DNA of 64,000 bases from Candidatus Terasakiella magnetica (GTDB lineage Bacteria > Pseudomonadota > Alphaproteobacteria > Rhodospirillales > Terasakiellaceae): positions 62,001-126,000 of the forward strand of contig NZ_FLYE01000001.1 of NCBI RefSeq assembly GCF_900093605.1, in the 5' to 3' direction. This document shows positions 43,762-53,657 of this stretch, one piece after another (position 1 is the stretch's first letter; the number at the start of each line of letters is the position of its first letter). The notes under the pieces are model-generated. The model was given only the letters and a program-made list of their open reading frames with translations, was not told the origin of the DNA and made no database searches. A program made the translations under genes and the position numbers.

Positions 43762-45099
43762 TTAGTCGATGTTTTTGCGTGCCCGCTTAACTAATATATC
43801 CACGTCATCGCCAAGTTCAACCGATGTGATACCAGATTCAACCCAAATACTGATGGGTTGGAAAACATCAACGATGGCAAAATCGGTGTAGCTGAGGATA
43901 CCTGCAATGCGGTGCATGACAATTTGCGCTTCTTCAAGCGGCGTGTCAGGCAGGGCAATACAGAACTCATGGTCACCAAAGAGTGCAACAGTGTCTTCAA
44001 CGCGAGTTAAGCTGCCAATCCATTGGTGAATTTGCTGGATCAAATGTTCTGCCGCTGTATCACTAAACTGTTCGCGCAAGTTTGGGATATTGGGAATAGA
44101 AAAGAAAACGACAGTCAGGTTCTTTTGCCATTTATGGGCATTTTCGATTTGATTGGTCAGATTTGCTGTGAAGAAATCCTTGGAATAAGCATTGCTGACT
44201 TCTTCAAGTGTTTCACTTTGGCGCGTGGTATCCATGGCTTTGCGCACATTCCAACGCAGACGTTGGCGACGCACCAGCATTTTAAGTTTAGCTTTTAAAG
44301 ATGACTGGTTTAACGGGCGGCGCACAATGCGCGTCACACCACGGCGATATGCATCCATACGGTCTTTAATATTGCCATCGCTGATCACCAGCATGGGCAG
44401 GTTAAACAGGCGCGGGTTATTGCGTGCACGTGAGCTTAAGCTCAGTACATTTTCCATGTTATTTTCATCAAGTGCGCAGATAGCAGCATCATATAATCCA
44501 GTCGTTAGCTGATCTTCTGCGGCAAAGAAATCTTCACAGATATCAATATGGCAATTGCCGTCCAGCACGGCTTCAATCGTTGCACGGTCGCCATCTTTAG
44601 GGGCGATAAGCAAAATCTGATAGCGCGTTCCTTCATCACTGCTGACTTCATTGCTGGCATCCACACCCATGGACTTGGCGAGTTTGACCCGGTTGTCCAG
44701 TTCCATATACATGGTGGAAAGACGCAAAAGCGGCTTGATATGGATGAAAAACTCTTGAATATCAAAGGAGTGGATAAACACATCATCAGCACGCACATCA
44801 ATAGCGCGCGCATAAAGGTTATCTGATTTTTGCTCGGCTAAAACAACCACAGGAAGGTGAGAGGTTCGCTCATCAGACTTAAGTTCATTGACGAGCTCAA
44901 ATCCATCAAAATCATCACAAGTAACATCAATAACGATCAAGTCTGGATGCGCCGTTGTTGCCTTGGTCATTAAGGCTGAATTATCACAGCCTAAAACCGT
45001 ATAGTGATATTTCTCAAGGCGAGTGGCAAATTTTTCAAGATTTTCAGTATTTGTAGAGGCAACAATGATGTTGGCAATGCGATGCGAACTCAAGTCCAC
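43762..45099 (-). CDS. PleD-like tandem-receiver protein with degenerate GGDEF
   Basis: A 445-residue protein: receiver 1 (about 8-125) with Asp58 in LIVIDVTCDDFDG, receiver 2 (about 165-285) in which AAICALDENN replaces the usual phospho-acceptor motif, and a GGDEF-fold domain (about 300-445). The catalytic motif is FGDHEF where an active enzyme has GGDEF or GGEEF, so cyclase activity is unlikely and the domain may bind c-di-GMP or a partner. Such proteins regulate polarity or cell-cycle in PleD relatives. It has no kinase neighbour on the same strand. Confidence 0.85.
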   Translation of the reverse strand: MDLSSHRIANIIVASTNTENLEKFATRLEKYHYTVLGCDNSALMTKATTAHPDLIVIDVTCDDFDGFELVNELKSDERTSHLPVVVLAEQKSDNLYARAIDVRADDVFIHSFDIQEFFIHIKPLLRLSTMYMELDNRVKLAKSMGVDASNEVSSDEGTRYQILLIAPKDGDRATIEAVLDGNCHIDICEDFFAAEDQLTTGLYDAAICALDENNMENVLSLSSRARNNPRLFNLPMLVISDGNIKDRMDAYRRGVTRIVRRPLNQSSLKAKLKMLVRRQRLRWNVRKAMDTTRQSETLEEVSNAYSKDFFTANLTNQIENAHKWQKNLTVVFFSIPNIPNLREQFSDTAAEHLIQQIHQWIGSLTRVEDTVALFGDHEFCIALPDTPLEEAQIVMHRIAGILSYTDFAIVDVFQPISIWVESGITSVELGDDVDILVKRARKNID

Positions 45100-45197
45100 T
45101 CTCCCTGTATTTGATTATTAAATTTGTGGGCATACTAAACGAATTTTGGGCAATTTCCAGATAAACATCAATAAGTTTAGGGTTTTTATCCGGCTTT

Positions 45198-46385
45198 TTA
45201 TTGCACTAATGTAAATAGCTCTCGTTTATTAGAAAAACCTTTAAGGTTGTGGCTGCCTAAAGAGTGCCAACCCGCACCGCCATGCAGGGCGCAAAACTGG
45301 TGAGAAACCACAACGGGGACGCCAAGTTCCTTGGTCATACTCTCAAGCCTAGCTGCCTCATTGGCAGACGAGCCAATGACTGAAAATTCCAAACGCTCAT
45401 GGGTGCCGATATTGCCATACATCACTTCACCTACATGCATACCCACACCACATTTTACAAGGGGCTGGTTCTTGCGTTGTTGGCGCATGTTCATTTTTTC
45501 CAGCCGTTCAAAAGCATCTTTGACAGCGTTTTCTGCATTTTGGGCCGCCTTGTGGGTCATGCTGCATAGATCGGTTTCGCCCACAGGGAAGATGGCGAGA
45601 ACCGCATCACCAATATAGCGCAAGACCTCACCACCGTTTTCCAGCACAGCACCAGCAGTACATTCAAAATACGTATTGAGCAGGTCAAGGAAATCGTCAT
45701 TTTCCATGGTTTCAGCCAAGGTGGTTGATTGGCGCAAATCTGAAAACCAGATAATGGAGCGGATGCGTTGACCATCACCGCGTTTGACCTTGCCGCTTAA
45801 AACCTGATTTCCGGTCTCCTTACCCAAATATGTTTCCAGCAACACAGATGCCGTGCGTTTCAGGGCGTGATTTTCAATAATACGCGATAGGGCTGGCAGG
45901 CTGTCATAGATCAGGGTGAGTTCCTCTGTGCTAAACCCTGTTTTTGCTTTGCTTGATAAGGTAATCGCACTTCTGCGTCCGTCTGAAAATATAAGGGGCA
46001 GGGCCACATAGTCGGTAAAACCTTCTTCCTTTAAATCAAGAAGGATCGGGTAATCCAAAAGGCAGTTTGGATCATATAAAGGGCGCCGGATTGCACCAGC
46101 CTGATCATCAAAAATGGCGGCAAACGGGCTGTTTTTATAAAGGTCGGTTTCCTTCATTTGATGACTTGCTTCATGGAAGTCGACACTGTCTTTTGAGCTG
46201 TCCCATGTAAAGCTGTATCCCATGACTTGGGGATGCAAAAGGCGGATGGTTAAGCGCACACGATCAACATTTACCCCCGCTTTTAAGAAGCTATTAGCCA
46301 GTTCTCTTGTGAAGGCTTTCTTATCAGAAAACGTCCAACCCTCATTGATAATCCAATCAATGATTGAGTTTTGCGATTGTGCCAT
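45198..46385 (-). CDS. Class III adenylate/guanylate cyclase
   Basis: A 395-residue cyclase. Residues about 35-190 look like a GAF-type sensor region and the rest is the catalytic domain: IIWFSDLRQSTTLAETM with the metal Asp, GDAVLAIFP with the second, and GMHVGEVMYGNIGTHERLEFSVIGSSANEAARLES. The product is probably cAMP; base selectivity cannot be settled by eye. The start at 46385 (MAQSQN) has GAGAGG upstream and removes a 45-residue unlikely extension. Divergent from the Crp/Fnr gene, a likely functional pair. Confidence 0.85.
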   Translation of the reverse strand: MAQSQNSIIDWIINEGWTFSDKKAFTRELANSFLKAGVNVDRVRLTIRLLHPQVMGYSFTWDSSKDSVDFHEASHQMKETDLYKNSPFAAIFDDQAGAIRRPLYDPNCLLDYPILLDLKEEGFTDYVALPLIFSDGRRSAITLSSKAKTGFSTEELTLIYDSLPALSRIIENHALKRTASVLLETYLGKETGNQVLSGKVKRGDGQRIRSIIWFSDLRQSTTLAETMENDDFLDLLNTYFECTAGAVLENGGEVLRYIGDAVLAIFPVGETDLCSMTHKAAQNAENAVKDAFERLEKMNMRQQRKNQPLVKCGVGMHVGEVMYGNIGTHERLEFSVIGSSANEAARLESMTKELGVPVVVSHQFCALHGGAGWHSLGSHNLKGFSNKRELFTLVQ

Positions 46386-46632
46386 GGAGCCTCTCAAAAG
46401 TTTAATTCTACAGTGAAGGTATATTGCTGCCCCTAACATGCAAGTATTTATACGTAAAATTAGGATATATTTTTCTAAATCAAGGGTTTCTAGCAACTGT
46501 AAGCTTGTCTTGAAGATCAAAGTGGAAAAGTTTTAAACAATGAGACAAGAATTGGATTGAATAGGCTTTCTAAAATAGGGTAAGTATTAAAAAGAGTTGA
46601 TATACATGATGCAAAATTAAAAGGGCATATCA

Positions 46633-47337
46633 TTGGAAAATCAAGCCATTGCGAATGCTTGGACAGGGATTTCATCGTGCGAGAGTTGTGGCATTCGCCA
46701 TCTCGCTTTGTTTGCTGATCTAGAGCATGATGATTTTGAGTTGATCCATAAGCCGATTATGGAGGTCAACAAGTCCACTGGTGAAAGCCTCTATGGCGAA
46801 GGTGATGATGCAACGCACCTTTATACGGTGCGCAGTGGCGTGATTAAGCTGACGCATTACCTCCCCGATGGCGGGCAGCGTATTGTGCGTTTGTTGCGCA
46901 CAGGTGATGTGGCCGGGCTTGAAGCGCTTGTAAACCCCACATATGAACATTATGCCACTGTTTTGCGTGATGCAGAGCTTTGTCAAATACCGCGTGATGT
47001 CGTTGAACGCCTGAATAAAGAGACACCGCGTATCCATAGCCAATTGCTTGCACGTTGGCACACAGCTGTACAACAGGCCGATGAATGGCTGACTGAGCTT
47101 TCAACAGGGAGTTCTAAATCCCGTGTGGCCCGTTTGGTTATTGGGCTTTCAGATAAAGGCGATAACAGCTGTCATTTATTTAGTCGCGAAGACTTAGGTG
47201 CCATCCTTGGGGTGACGACGGAAACGACGTCGCGCATTATTGCGGAATTTAAGCGCGATGGCTCTTTAAAAGATTTGGGGAAAAACCATTTTCGGGCTGA
47301 TTTACCTAAACTTGAAACCATCGCAAACGAAAATTAA
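46633..47337 (+). CDS. Crp/Fnr-family transcription regulator
   Basis: A 234-residue regulator. The N-terminal cNMP-type barrel (about 25-145) has GESLYGEGDDATHLYTVRSGVIKL and the C-terminal winged helix has FSREDLGAILGVTTETTSRIIAEFKRDG. Cys16 and Cys19 (SCESCG) are the only N-terminal cysteines; FNR-type iron-sulfur binding needs four, so a [4Fe-4S] cluster is doubtful. The TTG start at 46633 has AAGGG nine bases upstream. The neighbouring cyclase could supply cAMP, which is an inference. Confidence 0.88.
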   Translation: MENQAIANAWTGISSCESCGIRHLALFADLEHDDFELIHKPIMEVNKSTGESLYGEGDDATHLYTVRSGVIKLTHYLPDGGQRIVRLLRTGDVAGLEALVNPTYEHYATVLRDAELCQIPRDVVERLNKETPRIHSQLLARWHTAVQQADEWLTELSTGSSKSRVARLVIGLSDKGDNSCHLFSREDLGAILGVTTETTSRIIAEFKRDGSLKDLGKNHFRADLPKLETIANEN

Positions 47338-47425
47338 TTTACTCCATTGATAATTCGCAATGCGCACTGCCAATAGGGTTTGTCATTATGTGGGTGTTAA
47401 TTCACAAAAATGAGGAACTTTTGCA

Positions 47426-47527
47426 ATGGATAATATCGCAATGTTTGGTGTTGGCGGTGTGGTGACAACAGTTGTTGTGAGCGCAGGCCTGTTGATCTTT
47501 CTAATTCGTAAAATCAACGGTAATTGA
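47426..47527 (+). CDS. Small single-pass membrane protein, 33 residues
   Basis: The frame reads MDNIAMFGVGGVVTTVVVSA followed by GLLIFLIRKINGN. The middle 20 residues form a membrane helix with a short basic C-terminus. GAGGA lies nine bases before the ATG, and a strong shared terminator closes it 14 bp later. It follows the Crp/Fnr gene by 88 bp on the same strand. The family is unknown; small size and ribosome site make it a plausible real gene. Confidence 0.55.
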   Translation: MDNIAMFGVGGVVTTVVVSAGLLIFLIRKINGN

Positions 47528-47541
47528 GTTTGAAAAAAGAA

Positions 47542-47570
47542 AAAGGGAACTTACAGATGAAGTTCCCTTT
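47542..47570. terminator. Bidirectional terminator
   Basis: AAAGGGAACTT and AAGTTCCCTTT are perfect 11-bp arms with a 7-nt loop. T-rich tracts flank both sides, so it can end both the small membrane-protein transcript and the converging chemoreceptor gene. Confidence 0.85.
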
Positions 47571-47576
47571 ATGTGT

Positions 47577-49733
47577 TTAGGCTTTATAGCCGATACGTAA
47601 GTTACCCCAATGTTCGGTGCAGAACTCATCTTCCACAAAGATCGGGCAATCAACTTCTTTAAGATAGACAATATTGCCAGCCCCCATGTTACGCTCATAG
47701 GTTTGTGTGAACATGGCTTCTTTGTTATGGGCGGCAAGTAGCCCTGCCTTATCATCAAAAATACGACGGTTACGGCAGTTTGCCATGTTCCAGTCAGGAT
47801 CATCAGGGCGTTGTGGATGTGAATAAATCTTGTTATGGGTGGCGATGAAACCGTTACGGTCTGTTGCACAACAGAGGAGAATTTCATCATTCTCATTCAT
47901 GACTTTTTCCTGAATAGCAGGTAAAATCCGGTCCGTGAACTTAACGAAATTCGTCATGAACTGTCGCGGGTTGCTGCCTTCAATCGGCTCGTAGTTTTCG
48001 TCCATCAGGTCATCAATATCAATGTCACCATTTTGCAGGCATTCATTAAATTTGTGTTGCACTTGGCCTGCGGCTTCTTGGCAGATGGCACCAATGCGGA
48101 AATCTTTTGCCATAACTTCTTCAGCATATTCACGCAAAATCGTGGTTTCTGTGCCAAGTAAATCAACAAACTGAACATGCAGCAGATTATCTGATGGCAT
48201 AAGTGTGCGGCATTTAGCGCGGCCTAAAAGGTCAAACTCTAATTCACAGGCAGAGCCCATAGCCACATCGGTATGAGGGTTTTCCCCTTGGAAACTGAGC
48301 ATAACACCAGCAAGGGAGAGGTCGACGATTTTGCAAGGATAGGCCACACCTTTATCAATAAGGTTCGCATCAAGGGCAACAGGTACACGCACATGATCAT
48401 CTTTAACGGTAGAGGTGCCCACGATACTGAGGATACGTGCACGCAATGTTTCCATATCCTGTGTTAGCATTTGGGAAATTGACGACAGTGCCATGGAGGA
48501 TTGTAAGTTTTCCTCAGCCTGTTCACGAATGAAGCCCATTTGGTCTGCCACATTGGTTGACTTTGTGACCGCTTCGCCCATGCGGCTGGAAATCTCGTTA
48601 GAGGAAGATAACTGTTCTTGTACAGCACCAGAAATTTCTGTGGCCTGCTCTGCCATCAATGTGATGGAACCTTCAATATCATTGATGTTTTTCGTTGTGG
48701 CGGAAGCTTCTTGTGAAATATCGGCTGAGTGGCTGGAGACTTGTGTGATGCTGTTTTCCGTTTGTCCTGCCAGACCTTTAACTTCTTGGGCCACAACGGC
48801 AAAGCCCTTACCGTAAGACCCTGCACGCGCAGCCTCAATCGTTGCGTTAAGGGACAGCATTTTGGTTTGTGCTGCAATGTCTTTAATCAGGGTGACAACG
48901 CCAGAAATTTGATCCGTCGCATCATTAAGACGGGTCACGGCGCTGGAGGCTTCTTGGCTTAGGTTAAAGACAGCTTGGGTTGCTTGTGAGGTCTCATTTA
49001 CTTGCATGCCAATGTTGCTGCTTAATTCTTTTAAGTTTTCACTCAATCCCGCAATGGTTTGCACGTCTTGGGAAAACTGGGTTGTGAGGTCTGCCATGTC
49101 ATTTACAATGGTTTGCAGACCTGTTGAGCGTTTGGCAACCTGTTTAGAAATCTGGTTGAATTTTGCGGATTTATGAGCCACTTCACCAATGGTGTTGGTG
49201 GCTTCACGCTCCAACATGTCTGAAAGAGTCAGGATTTCAGATTTAATCAGGTTGGATGAACCGATTTCCACATAGGCAGAAAGAGATAATTCGATATCAT
49301 AAAACATAGCCTTGAGGAACACGTCGATATATTGACCACGCTTGGCGACATTTTTCTCCAAACGGCGCAATTCATTTAATGTTGCGGTCAACAGGAAATG
49401 ATAACCACCAAGATACCAATCCGGTTTAAGGCCAATTTTGTCATGGGCACGCCCAATGGCGATGGTTTCTTGGCGAAATTCTTCAGAATCAATCTTGTTG
49501 AAAAGGTTTTTCCAATGTGCAGCTTGTGCTTGTTTGAGGCGTTCAGGACCACCCGCATGGGCTACTTTTTCTCTGAGGTGCTCAATAGTATCAACGTAAT
49601 CATAAAATTTATTGAAAATCACCGGTAGGGCAGGGGTAAGAACGCTACCTAATTCCATAAGGAGGGATTTCTCAGTGGAATCCCATTCAAAAAACTGGCT
49701 TTCAACTGAAATGCCCTGTGTAGGTTCTGACAT
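47577..49733 (-). CDS. Globin-coupled methyl-accepting chemotaxis protein with PilZ and C-terminal sensor domain
   Basis: A 718-residue soluble chemoreceptor with no membrane segment. The N-terminal protoglobin (about 10-165) has the probable heme His97 in [19 protein letters not shown], suggesting oxygen sensing. The MCP coiled coil (about 190-440) contains the hairpin [21 protein letters not shown] PilZ-like domain (about 455-550: [33 protein letters not shown]) would bind c-di-GMP, and its usual RxxxR is only partly kept. The C-terminal 150 residues ([44 protein letters not shown]) resemble the PAS/Cache-like domain at the end of some aerotaxis receptors. No adjacent che genes. Confidence 0.85.
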   Translation of the reverse strand: MSEPTQGISVESQFFEWDSTEKSLLMELGSVLTPALPVIFNKFYDYVDTIEHLREKVAHAGGPERLKQAQAAHWKNLFNKIDSEEFRQETIAIGRAHDKIGLKPDWYLGGYHFLLTATLNELRRLEKNVAKRGQYIDVFLKAMFYDIELSLSAYVEIGSSNLIKSEILTLSDMLEREATNTIGEVAHKSAKFNQISKQVAKRSTGLQTIVNDMADLTTQFSQDVQTIAGLSENLKELSSNIGMQVNETSQATQAVFNLSQEASSAVTRLNDATDQISGVVTLIKDIAAQTKMLSLNATIEAARAGSYGKGFAVVAQEVKGLAGQTENSITQVSSHSADISQEASATTKNINDIEGSITLMAEQATEISGAVQEQLSSSNEISSRMGEAVTKSTNVADQMGFIREQAEENLQSSMALSSISQMLTQDMETLRARILSIVGTSTVKDDHVRVPVALDANLIDKGVAYPCKIVDLSLAGVMLSFQGENPHTDVAMGSACELEFDLLGRAKCRTLMPSDNLLHVQFVDLLGTETTILREYAEEVMAKDFRIGAICQEAAGQVQHKFNECLQNGDIDIDDLMDENYEPIEGSNPRQFMTNFVKFTDRILPAIQEKVMNENDEILLCCATDRNGFIATHNKIYSHPQRPDDPDWNMANCRNRRIFDDKAGLLAAHNKEAMFTQTYERNMGAGNIVYLKEVDCPIFVEDEFCTEHWGNLRIGYKA

Positions 49734-50218
49734 GCGTGCTCCCAGATGTTTCTTAGTGAGTTTTATTATTTTTATTACCTATTTGTGACTGAACAGTATT
49801 AGTTAAATTCAACCTCATGGCAAGCCCAAGAATAGTTAGTCTTTTGTTTTAATGGGTAAATACAGAATCAGCGTGTTTTTTTACATATATACATATGTGT
49901 AGGTTGGCTAAATTTATTCAAATAAAATTTATAAGTCATTTGTTTTTCGCAATAAAATCCTATTTGGGGTTGTTTCCATGTCACATGATAGAGAGCGCTA
50001 AGACAGAAATAGGCGAATGAAATGTTCTACCTTTTTTTATGGGGAACTTGTCGTAAATCAGGTGGAGCTGATGAGGTTTTGTGCTTGAAATGTGTATTTA
50101 AATTGAGATTCGGTCGTTTGTTTGTATAGAAAAAGCACAGGCTTATTTGAATTTTTTATAATAATGTTTATATATCATAGGTCTAAAGTGGTTTTCATAT
50201 AGTTATGGTTGATGGATA
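49734..50218. other. 485-bp AT-rich intergenic region
   Basis: This gap separates the divergent chemoreceptor and LytTR-like genes and must hold both promoters. I see an ACATATGT palindrome near 49890 and no small gene, tRNA or terminator. Confidence 0.4.
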
Positions 50219-50596
50219 ATGTTTTTTTTCAAGAAATCCGATAAGAAAGAGGCTTCCGTAAAGAAAGGCCCTATTCAACCTAAGTTTTTTGCGCGTCTTA
50301 CAACTGACATTGGCCCCGTGGTTTGGGCGGTGAGCGAAGAAGATCATTTCATTCGAGTTTACGGTGAAAAGGGTGAAGACCGTATTCTATATCGCTTTAG
50401 TGATGCGGTTCATGACTTAAAAGATTTTAAGGGCAGTTGCGTTCATCTTTCTCATTGGGTGCTTAAAGAAGCCATTGAGAAAATTGAGAAAATCGACGAC
50501 AGCTATGAAATTCTGTTAAAAAATGGGGTGCGTTTCCCCGTCTGTGAATCCTACCGTCGTGTCCTTCATGAGTCTGAATGGGACTTGGAAAGATAG
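50219..50596 (+). CDS. LytTR-like domain protein
   Basis: A 125-residue protein. After a 25-residue basic lead, residues about 35-120 follow the LytTR pattern: VVWAVSEEDHFIRVYGEKG, then RFSDAVHDL, GSCVHLSHWV, and LKNGVRFPVCESYRRVL. LytTR domains bind DNA through an all-beta fold. Here the domain is not joined to a receiver. The hybrid kinase gene follows 160 bp downstream, which may be a functional link. The usual R in HRSxW is replaced by L (HLSHW), so specificity may differ. Start context is weak (GGATA). Confidence 0.7.
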   Translation: MFFFKKSDKKEASVKKGPIQPKFFARLTTDIGPVVWAVSEEDHFIRVYGEKGEDRILYRFSDAVHDLKDFKGSCVHLSHWVLKEAIEKIEKIDDSYEILLKNGVRFPVCESYRRVLHESEWDLER

Positions 50597-50755
50597 ATAC
50601 CTTCAGTCCACAGTTTGGTGGCCGTTGAAAAAATGGTCATTTATACATCTCTTGATTAGGTGGTTCTCCACATCTTATCCATAAAGGTAATATGAAAGCT
50701 TTGTCGATTGTATCTATACTTTTAGACAAATTATAAGAATAAATGGAGGGATGGC

Positions 50756-53248
50756 TTGGATAACGATTTAACGCCACAAGTTGTTGTAAAACACTTATCG
50801 GCAAATGAAACGAGCCATACAGATTTTGGGGGGGAGCAACTCCTTGAAATCCTTGAAACCAGCCCGGTCAGCATTGGTATCATGACGCCGGATGGGAATT
50901 ACATCTGGCACAACAGTCGTGAGCTTGAGCTTCATGACGAAATGCGACGTGATCTTAACGGTCAAAATATTAAAAGCTATTTCTCCAACCCAAGCCAGCA
51001 TGCTGAACTCGGCCACAAGCTCAACCTTGGTGGCTGTTACGAGGATGAGGAGATCTTTTTTAAGAAGAAAAATGGTGATAAGTGGTGGGGGCTTGTAACG
51101 GCCTATTCAATCGCCTTTAGAAATGAACCAGCCATTATCACATGGACCGTTGATATCACCGAACAAAAAGACAGCCAGAACGAGATGTTGAAGGCTGTTA
51201 AAGAGGCAGAGCGTGCCAATAACGCGAAGTCCTCGTTTCTGGCGACCATGAGCCATGAAATCCGCACCCCCATGAACGGTATCATGGGGATGATCCAACT
51301 GCTTGATCGCACAGAGTTAGGTGATGAGCAACGCGACATGTTGAAAGTCGTGGGTGAATCTGCGGGCTCTTTGCTGACAATCATTGATGATATTCTTGAT
51401 TTTTCCAAAATTGAAGCCAGCAAGCTGCAATTAGAAAATGTGTCGATGAACTTGCGTGACATGATCGAAGGCACAGTTGATCTGTTGACCAATAAGGCAC
51501 AAGAAAAAGGTGTTGAGCTCCTTTCTTATATCTCCCCCCAGTTTGAACGTGAATATATTGGCGATCCTGTGCGATTGCGCCAAATTTTGATTAACCTGCT
51601 GGGCAATGCGATTAAGTTTACTGATGAGGGGGCCGTAATTGTTGAGGTGCATCCGGTAAAAGACGGCAAAATTCGTTTTGAGGTCACCGATACAGGGATC
51701 GGTTTGACCAAAGAGCAGAGCGATAAACTGTTCCAGCCGTTCGTGCAGGCAGAGGCCTCAACAACACGCAAGTTTGGCGGGAGTGGGCTTGGCCTTTCAA
51801 TCTCCCAATCCCTTGTCGAAATGATGGGGGGAGTGATCAATATTATTTCAGCCCCTAATGAGGGCTCGACCTTTTGGTTTGATCTATCTTTGGATGAAGG
51901 TGAAGCCCTCTCAGAGTCAGCAACACATTATAATCTTGAAGGGTTAACTGCCCTTGTTGTTGAGGAAAATAGGATTGCACGGCGCACGATTTCTGATTAT
52001 TTGGAAGCCCAAGGTGTTGAGGTCTTTTCAACAAAATCAGCTGAGACAGGCATGAAGGCCTTACAGTATGGTTTCTCTAACGATAATCCATATGATCTTG
52101 CTTTGATCTGTCATGACCCGGGCGGTCTGGACGGTGTGGAAGCTGCCTGTACAATCTTGGAAGATGATGAGCTGTGCGAGACAGGCATTATCATCACGAC
52201 CCATTCAAATGACGTTGAAGCAAGACGAAGTGCGGAATGGCTCGGGATTAATATGTTTTTGCAAAAACCGTTTCGGGCAGAAACGCTTTTTTCAGCCGTT
52301 GCCAATGTGACACATAGAAAAATATCGCAAAAAGAACATAGACTACTTGATGTGGTTAGCTACAAAGCACCAGACGCGGAAGATGCGTTAATGGCTGGTG
52401 CTTTGATTTTGGTTGCGGAAGATAACCCGGTCAACCAGATGGTGATTGAAAAGCAGCTTGATGAGCTCGGTTTTGCCTGTCACCTCGTCCCCAATGGGGC
52501 ACAAGCTTGGAAAGCCCTTGAGGGCAAAGACTATGGCTTGTTGCTAACAGATTGCCACATGCCGGAGATGGATGGCTATAAGCTGACCGAACTTGTGCGC
52601 CAAAGAGAATTACATGAGCCAGAGCGGGGGCGCTTACCGATTATCGCCCTTACCGCCAACGCCTTGGTTGGAGAGGCTGAAAAATGCCGACAGGCGGGCA
52701 TGGATGACTATCTATCCAAGCCAGTGAATATGGAAGACTTGGAAAGAACCGTTGGTGAGTGGAACCCGGGCCTATTGGAAATGCGTGTTGCTATCCATGA
52801 TGACGGACGTAGCAGTGATGAAGCGGCTTCTATTCAGGATCAGGTCGATGCGCTTCTTAATGATGGTTTTTTCGTTGTTGATCCCGAAGAAGGCAGTGAT
52901 AGTGTGGATGAAGGCGTGCTTGATATGGCCTTCATTGAGCAAAATATCGGTGATCTGGATTTCGCACGCGGTATGTTGGATGTATTTATCACCACAACAG
53001 CCTCAACCATTGAAGAATTGCATGTTTATATAAAGAATAAAGAGATCAGCAAAGTAAAAGAGGCGGCGCATTCTATTAAAGGCGCTGCAAATATGGCAGG
53101 TGCTTTATCGCTTGGTGAGGTTTGTGGTCAGATTGAAGATATTGCGCTAAATGCCGTTGTTGAAGGTGATTTAGAGCCCGCAACACCATTGATCGATCAA
53201 GTCGATAGTTTGTTTGTAAAAGTCAAAAAAGCAATACGGGACTTATAA
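50756..53248 (+). CDS. Hybrid histidine kinase (PAS-HisKA-HATPase-REC-REC-HPt)
   Basis: An 830-residue soluble BarA/ArcB-like phosphorelay kinase. PAS (about 25-140), HisKA with His167 in SHEIRTPMNG, HATPase_c with N-box LLGNAIKFTDEG, G1 DTGIGL and G2 GGSGLGLS. The first receiver (about 395-515) lacks the phospho-acceptor (LALICHDPGGLDG has Cys in the Asp position). The second (about 535-665) has Asp599 in LLLTDCHMPEMDG. The C-terminal HPt has His772 in AAHSIKGAANMAG. It starts with TTG after GGAGGG. The CheY-like gene converges from the other strand. Confidence 0.92.
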   Translation: MDNDLTPQVVVKHLSANETSHTDFGGEQLLEILETSPVSIGIMTPDGNYIWHNSRELELHDEMRRDLNGQNIKSYFSNPSQHAELGHKLNLGGCYEDEEIFFKKKNGDKWWGLVTAYSIAFRNEPAIITWTVDITEQKDSQNEMLKAVKEAERANNAKSSFLATMSHEIRTPMNGIMGMIQLLDRTELGDEQRDMLKVVGESAGSLLTIIDDILDFSKIEASKLQLENVSMNLRDMIEGTVDLLTNKAQEKGVELLSYISPQFEREYIGDPVRLRQILINLLGNAIKFTDEGAVIVEVHPVKDGKIRFEVTDTGIGLTKEQSDKLFQPFVQAEASTTRKFGGSGLGLSISQSLVEMMGGVINIISAPNEGSTFWFDLSLDEGEALSESATHYNLEGLTALVVEENRIARRTISDYLEAQGVEVFSTKSAETGMKALQYGFSNDNPYDLALICHDPGGLDGVEAACTILEDDELCETGIIITTHSNDVEARRSAEWLGINMFLQKPFRAETLFSAVANVTHRKISQKEHRLLDVVSYKAPDAEDALMAGALILVAEDNPVNQMVIEKQLDELGFACHLVPNGAQAWKALEGKDYGLLLTDCHMPEMDGYKLTELVRQRELHEPERGRLPIIALTANALVGEAEKCRQAGMDDYLSKPVNMEDLERTVGEWNPGLLEMRVAIHDDGRSSDEAASIQDQVDALLNDGFFVVDPEEGSDSVDEGVLDMAFIEQNIGDLDFARGMLDVFITTTASTIEELHVYIKNKEISKVKEAAHSIKGAANMAGALSLGEVCGQIEDIALNAVVEGDLEPATPLIDQVDSLFVKVKKAIRDL

Positions 53249-53252
53249 GACG

Positions 53253-53657
53253 TTATGATATAAGGCGCCGTTTTAGGACGGCGTCAATTTTGAGCTTAAG
53301 GTTATCTTTTGTCACAGGCTTGACGACATATCCGTCTACGGAAAGGTCAGCTGCTTTTTTAACGCTATCGATTGTACCGTCGCTGGTGAGAAAAACGACG
53401 GGTATATCAGAGGCTTTCCCATCAAGCTCTTTAAGCTTTTCCAAGAAACCAAAACCATCCATACCTTCCATATTGATATCACATATGATGAAGTTTGGTT
53501 GGTTTTCTACCACTTGTTTAAGGCCAGCGTACCCGTCTGGCGCTTCCATAATCATGGTGCAGCCAAGGTTTTTTAGATAATGGCTAATCATCTGTCTTAC
53601 AAAGGCCTGATCTTCAATCACAAGCACCTTAAGTAAAGAGTAGTCGAAAACACCCAT
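53253..53657 (-). CDS. CheY-like response regulator
   Basis: A 134-residue single receiver domain. Asp60 in NFIICDINMEGMDGFGF is the phospho-acceptor, with acidic residues ED at 15-16, Thr in FLTSDG and Lys in VVKPVTKD. There is no output domain, so it acts by protein contact. It converges on the hybrid kinase gene (4-bp gap). It may be the relay's downstream receiver or belong to chemotaxis; the sequence does not decide. Confidence 0.92.
   Translation of the reverse strand: MGVFDYSLLKVLVIEDQAFVRQMISHYLKNLGCTMIMEAPDGYAGLKQVVENQPNFIICDINMEGMDGFGFLEKLKELDGKASDIPVVFLTSDGTIDSVKKAADLSVDGYVVKPVTKDNLKLKIDAVLKRRLIS

Noticed and set aside
46540-46632. FNR box upstream of the Crp/Fnr gene
   Set aside because: TTGATATACATGAT is only half-matched to TTGAT-N4-ATCAA, too weak to call.
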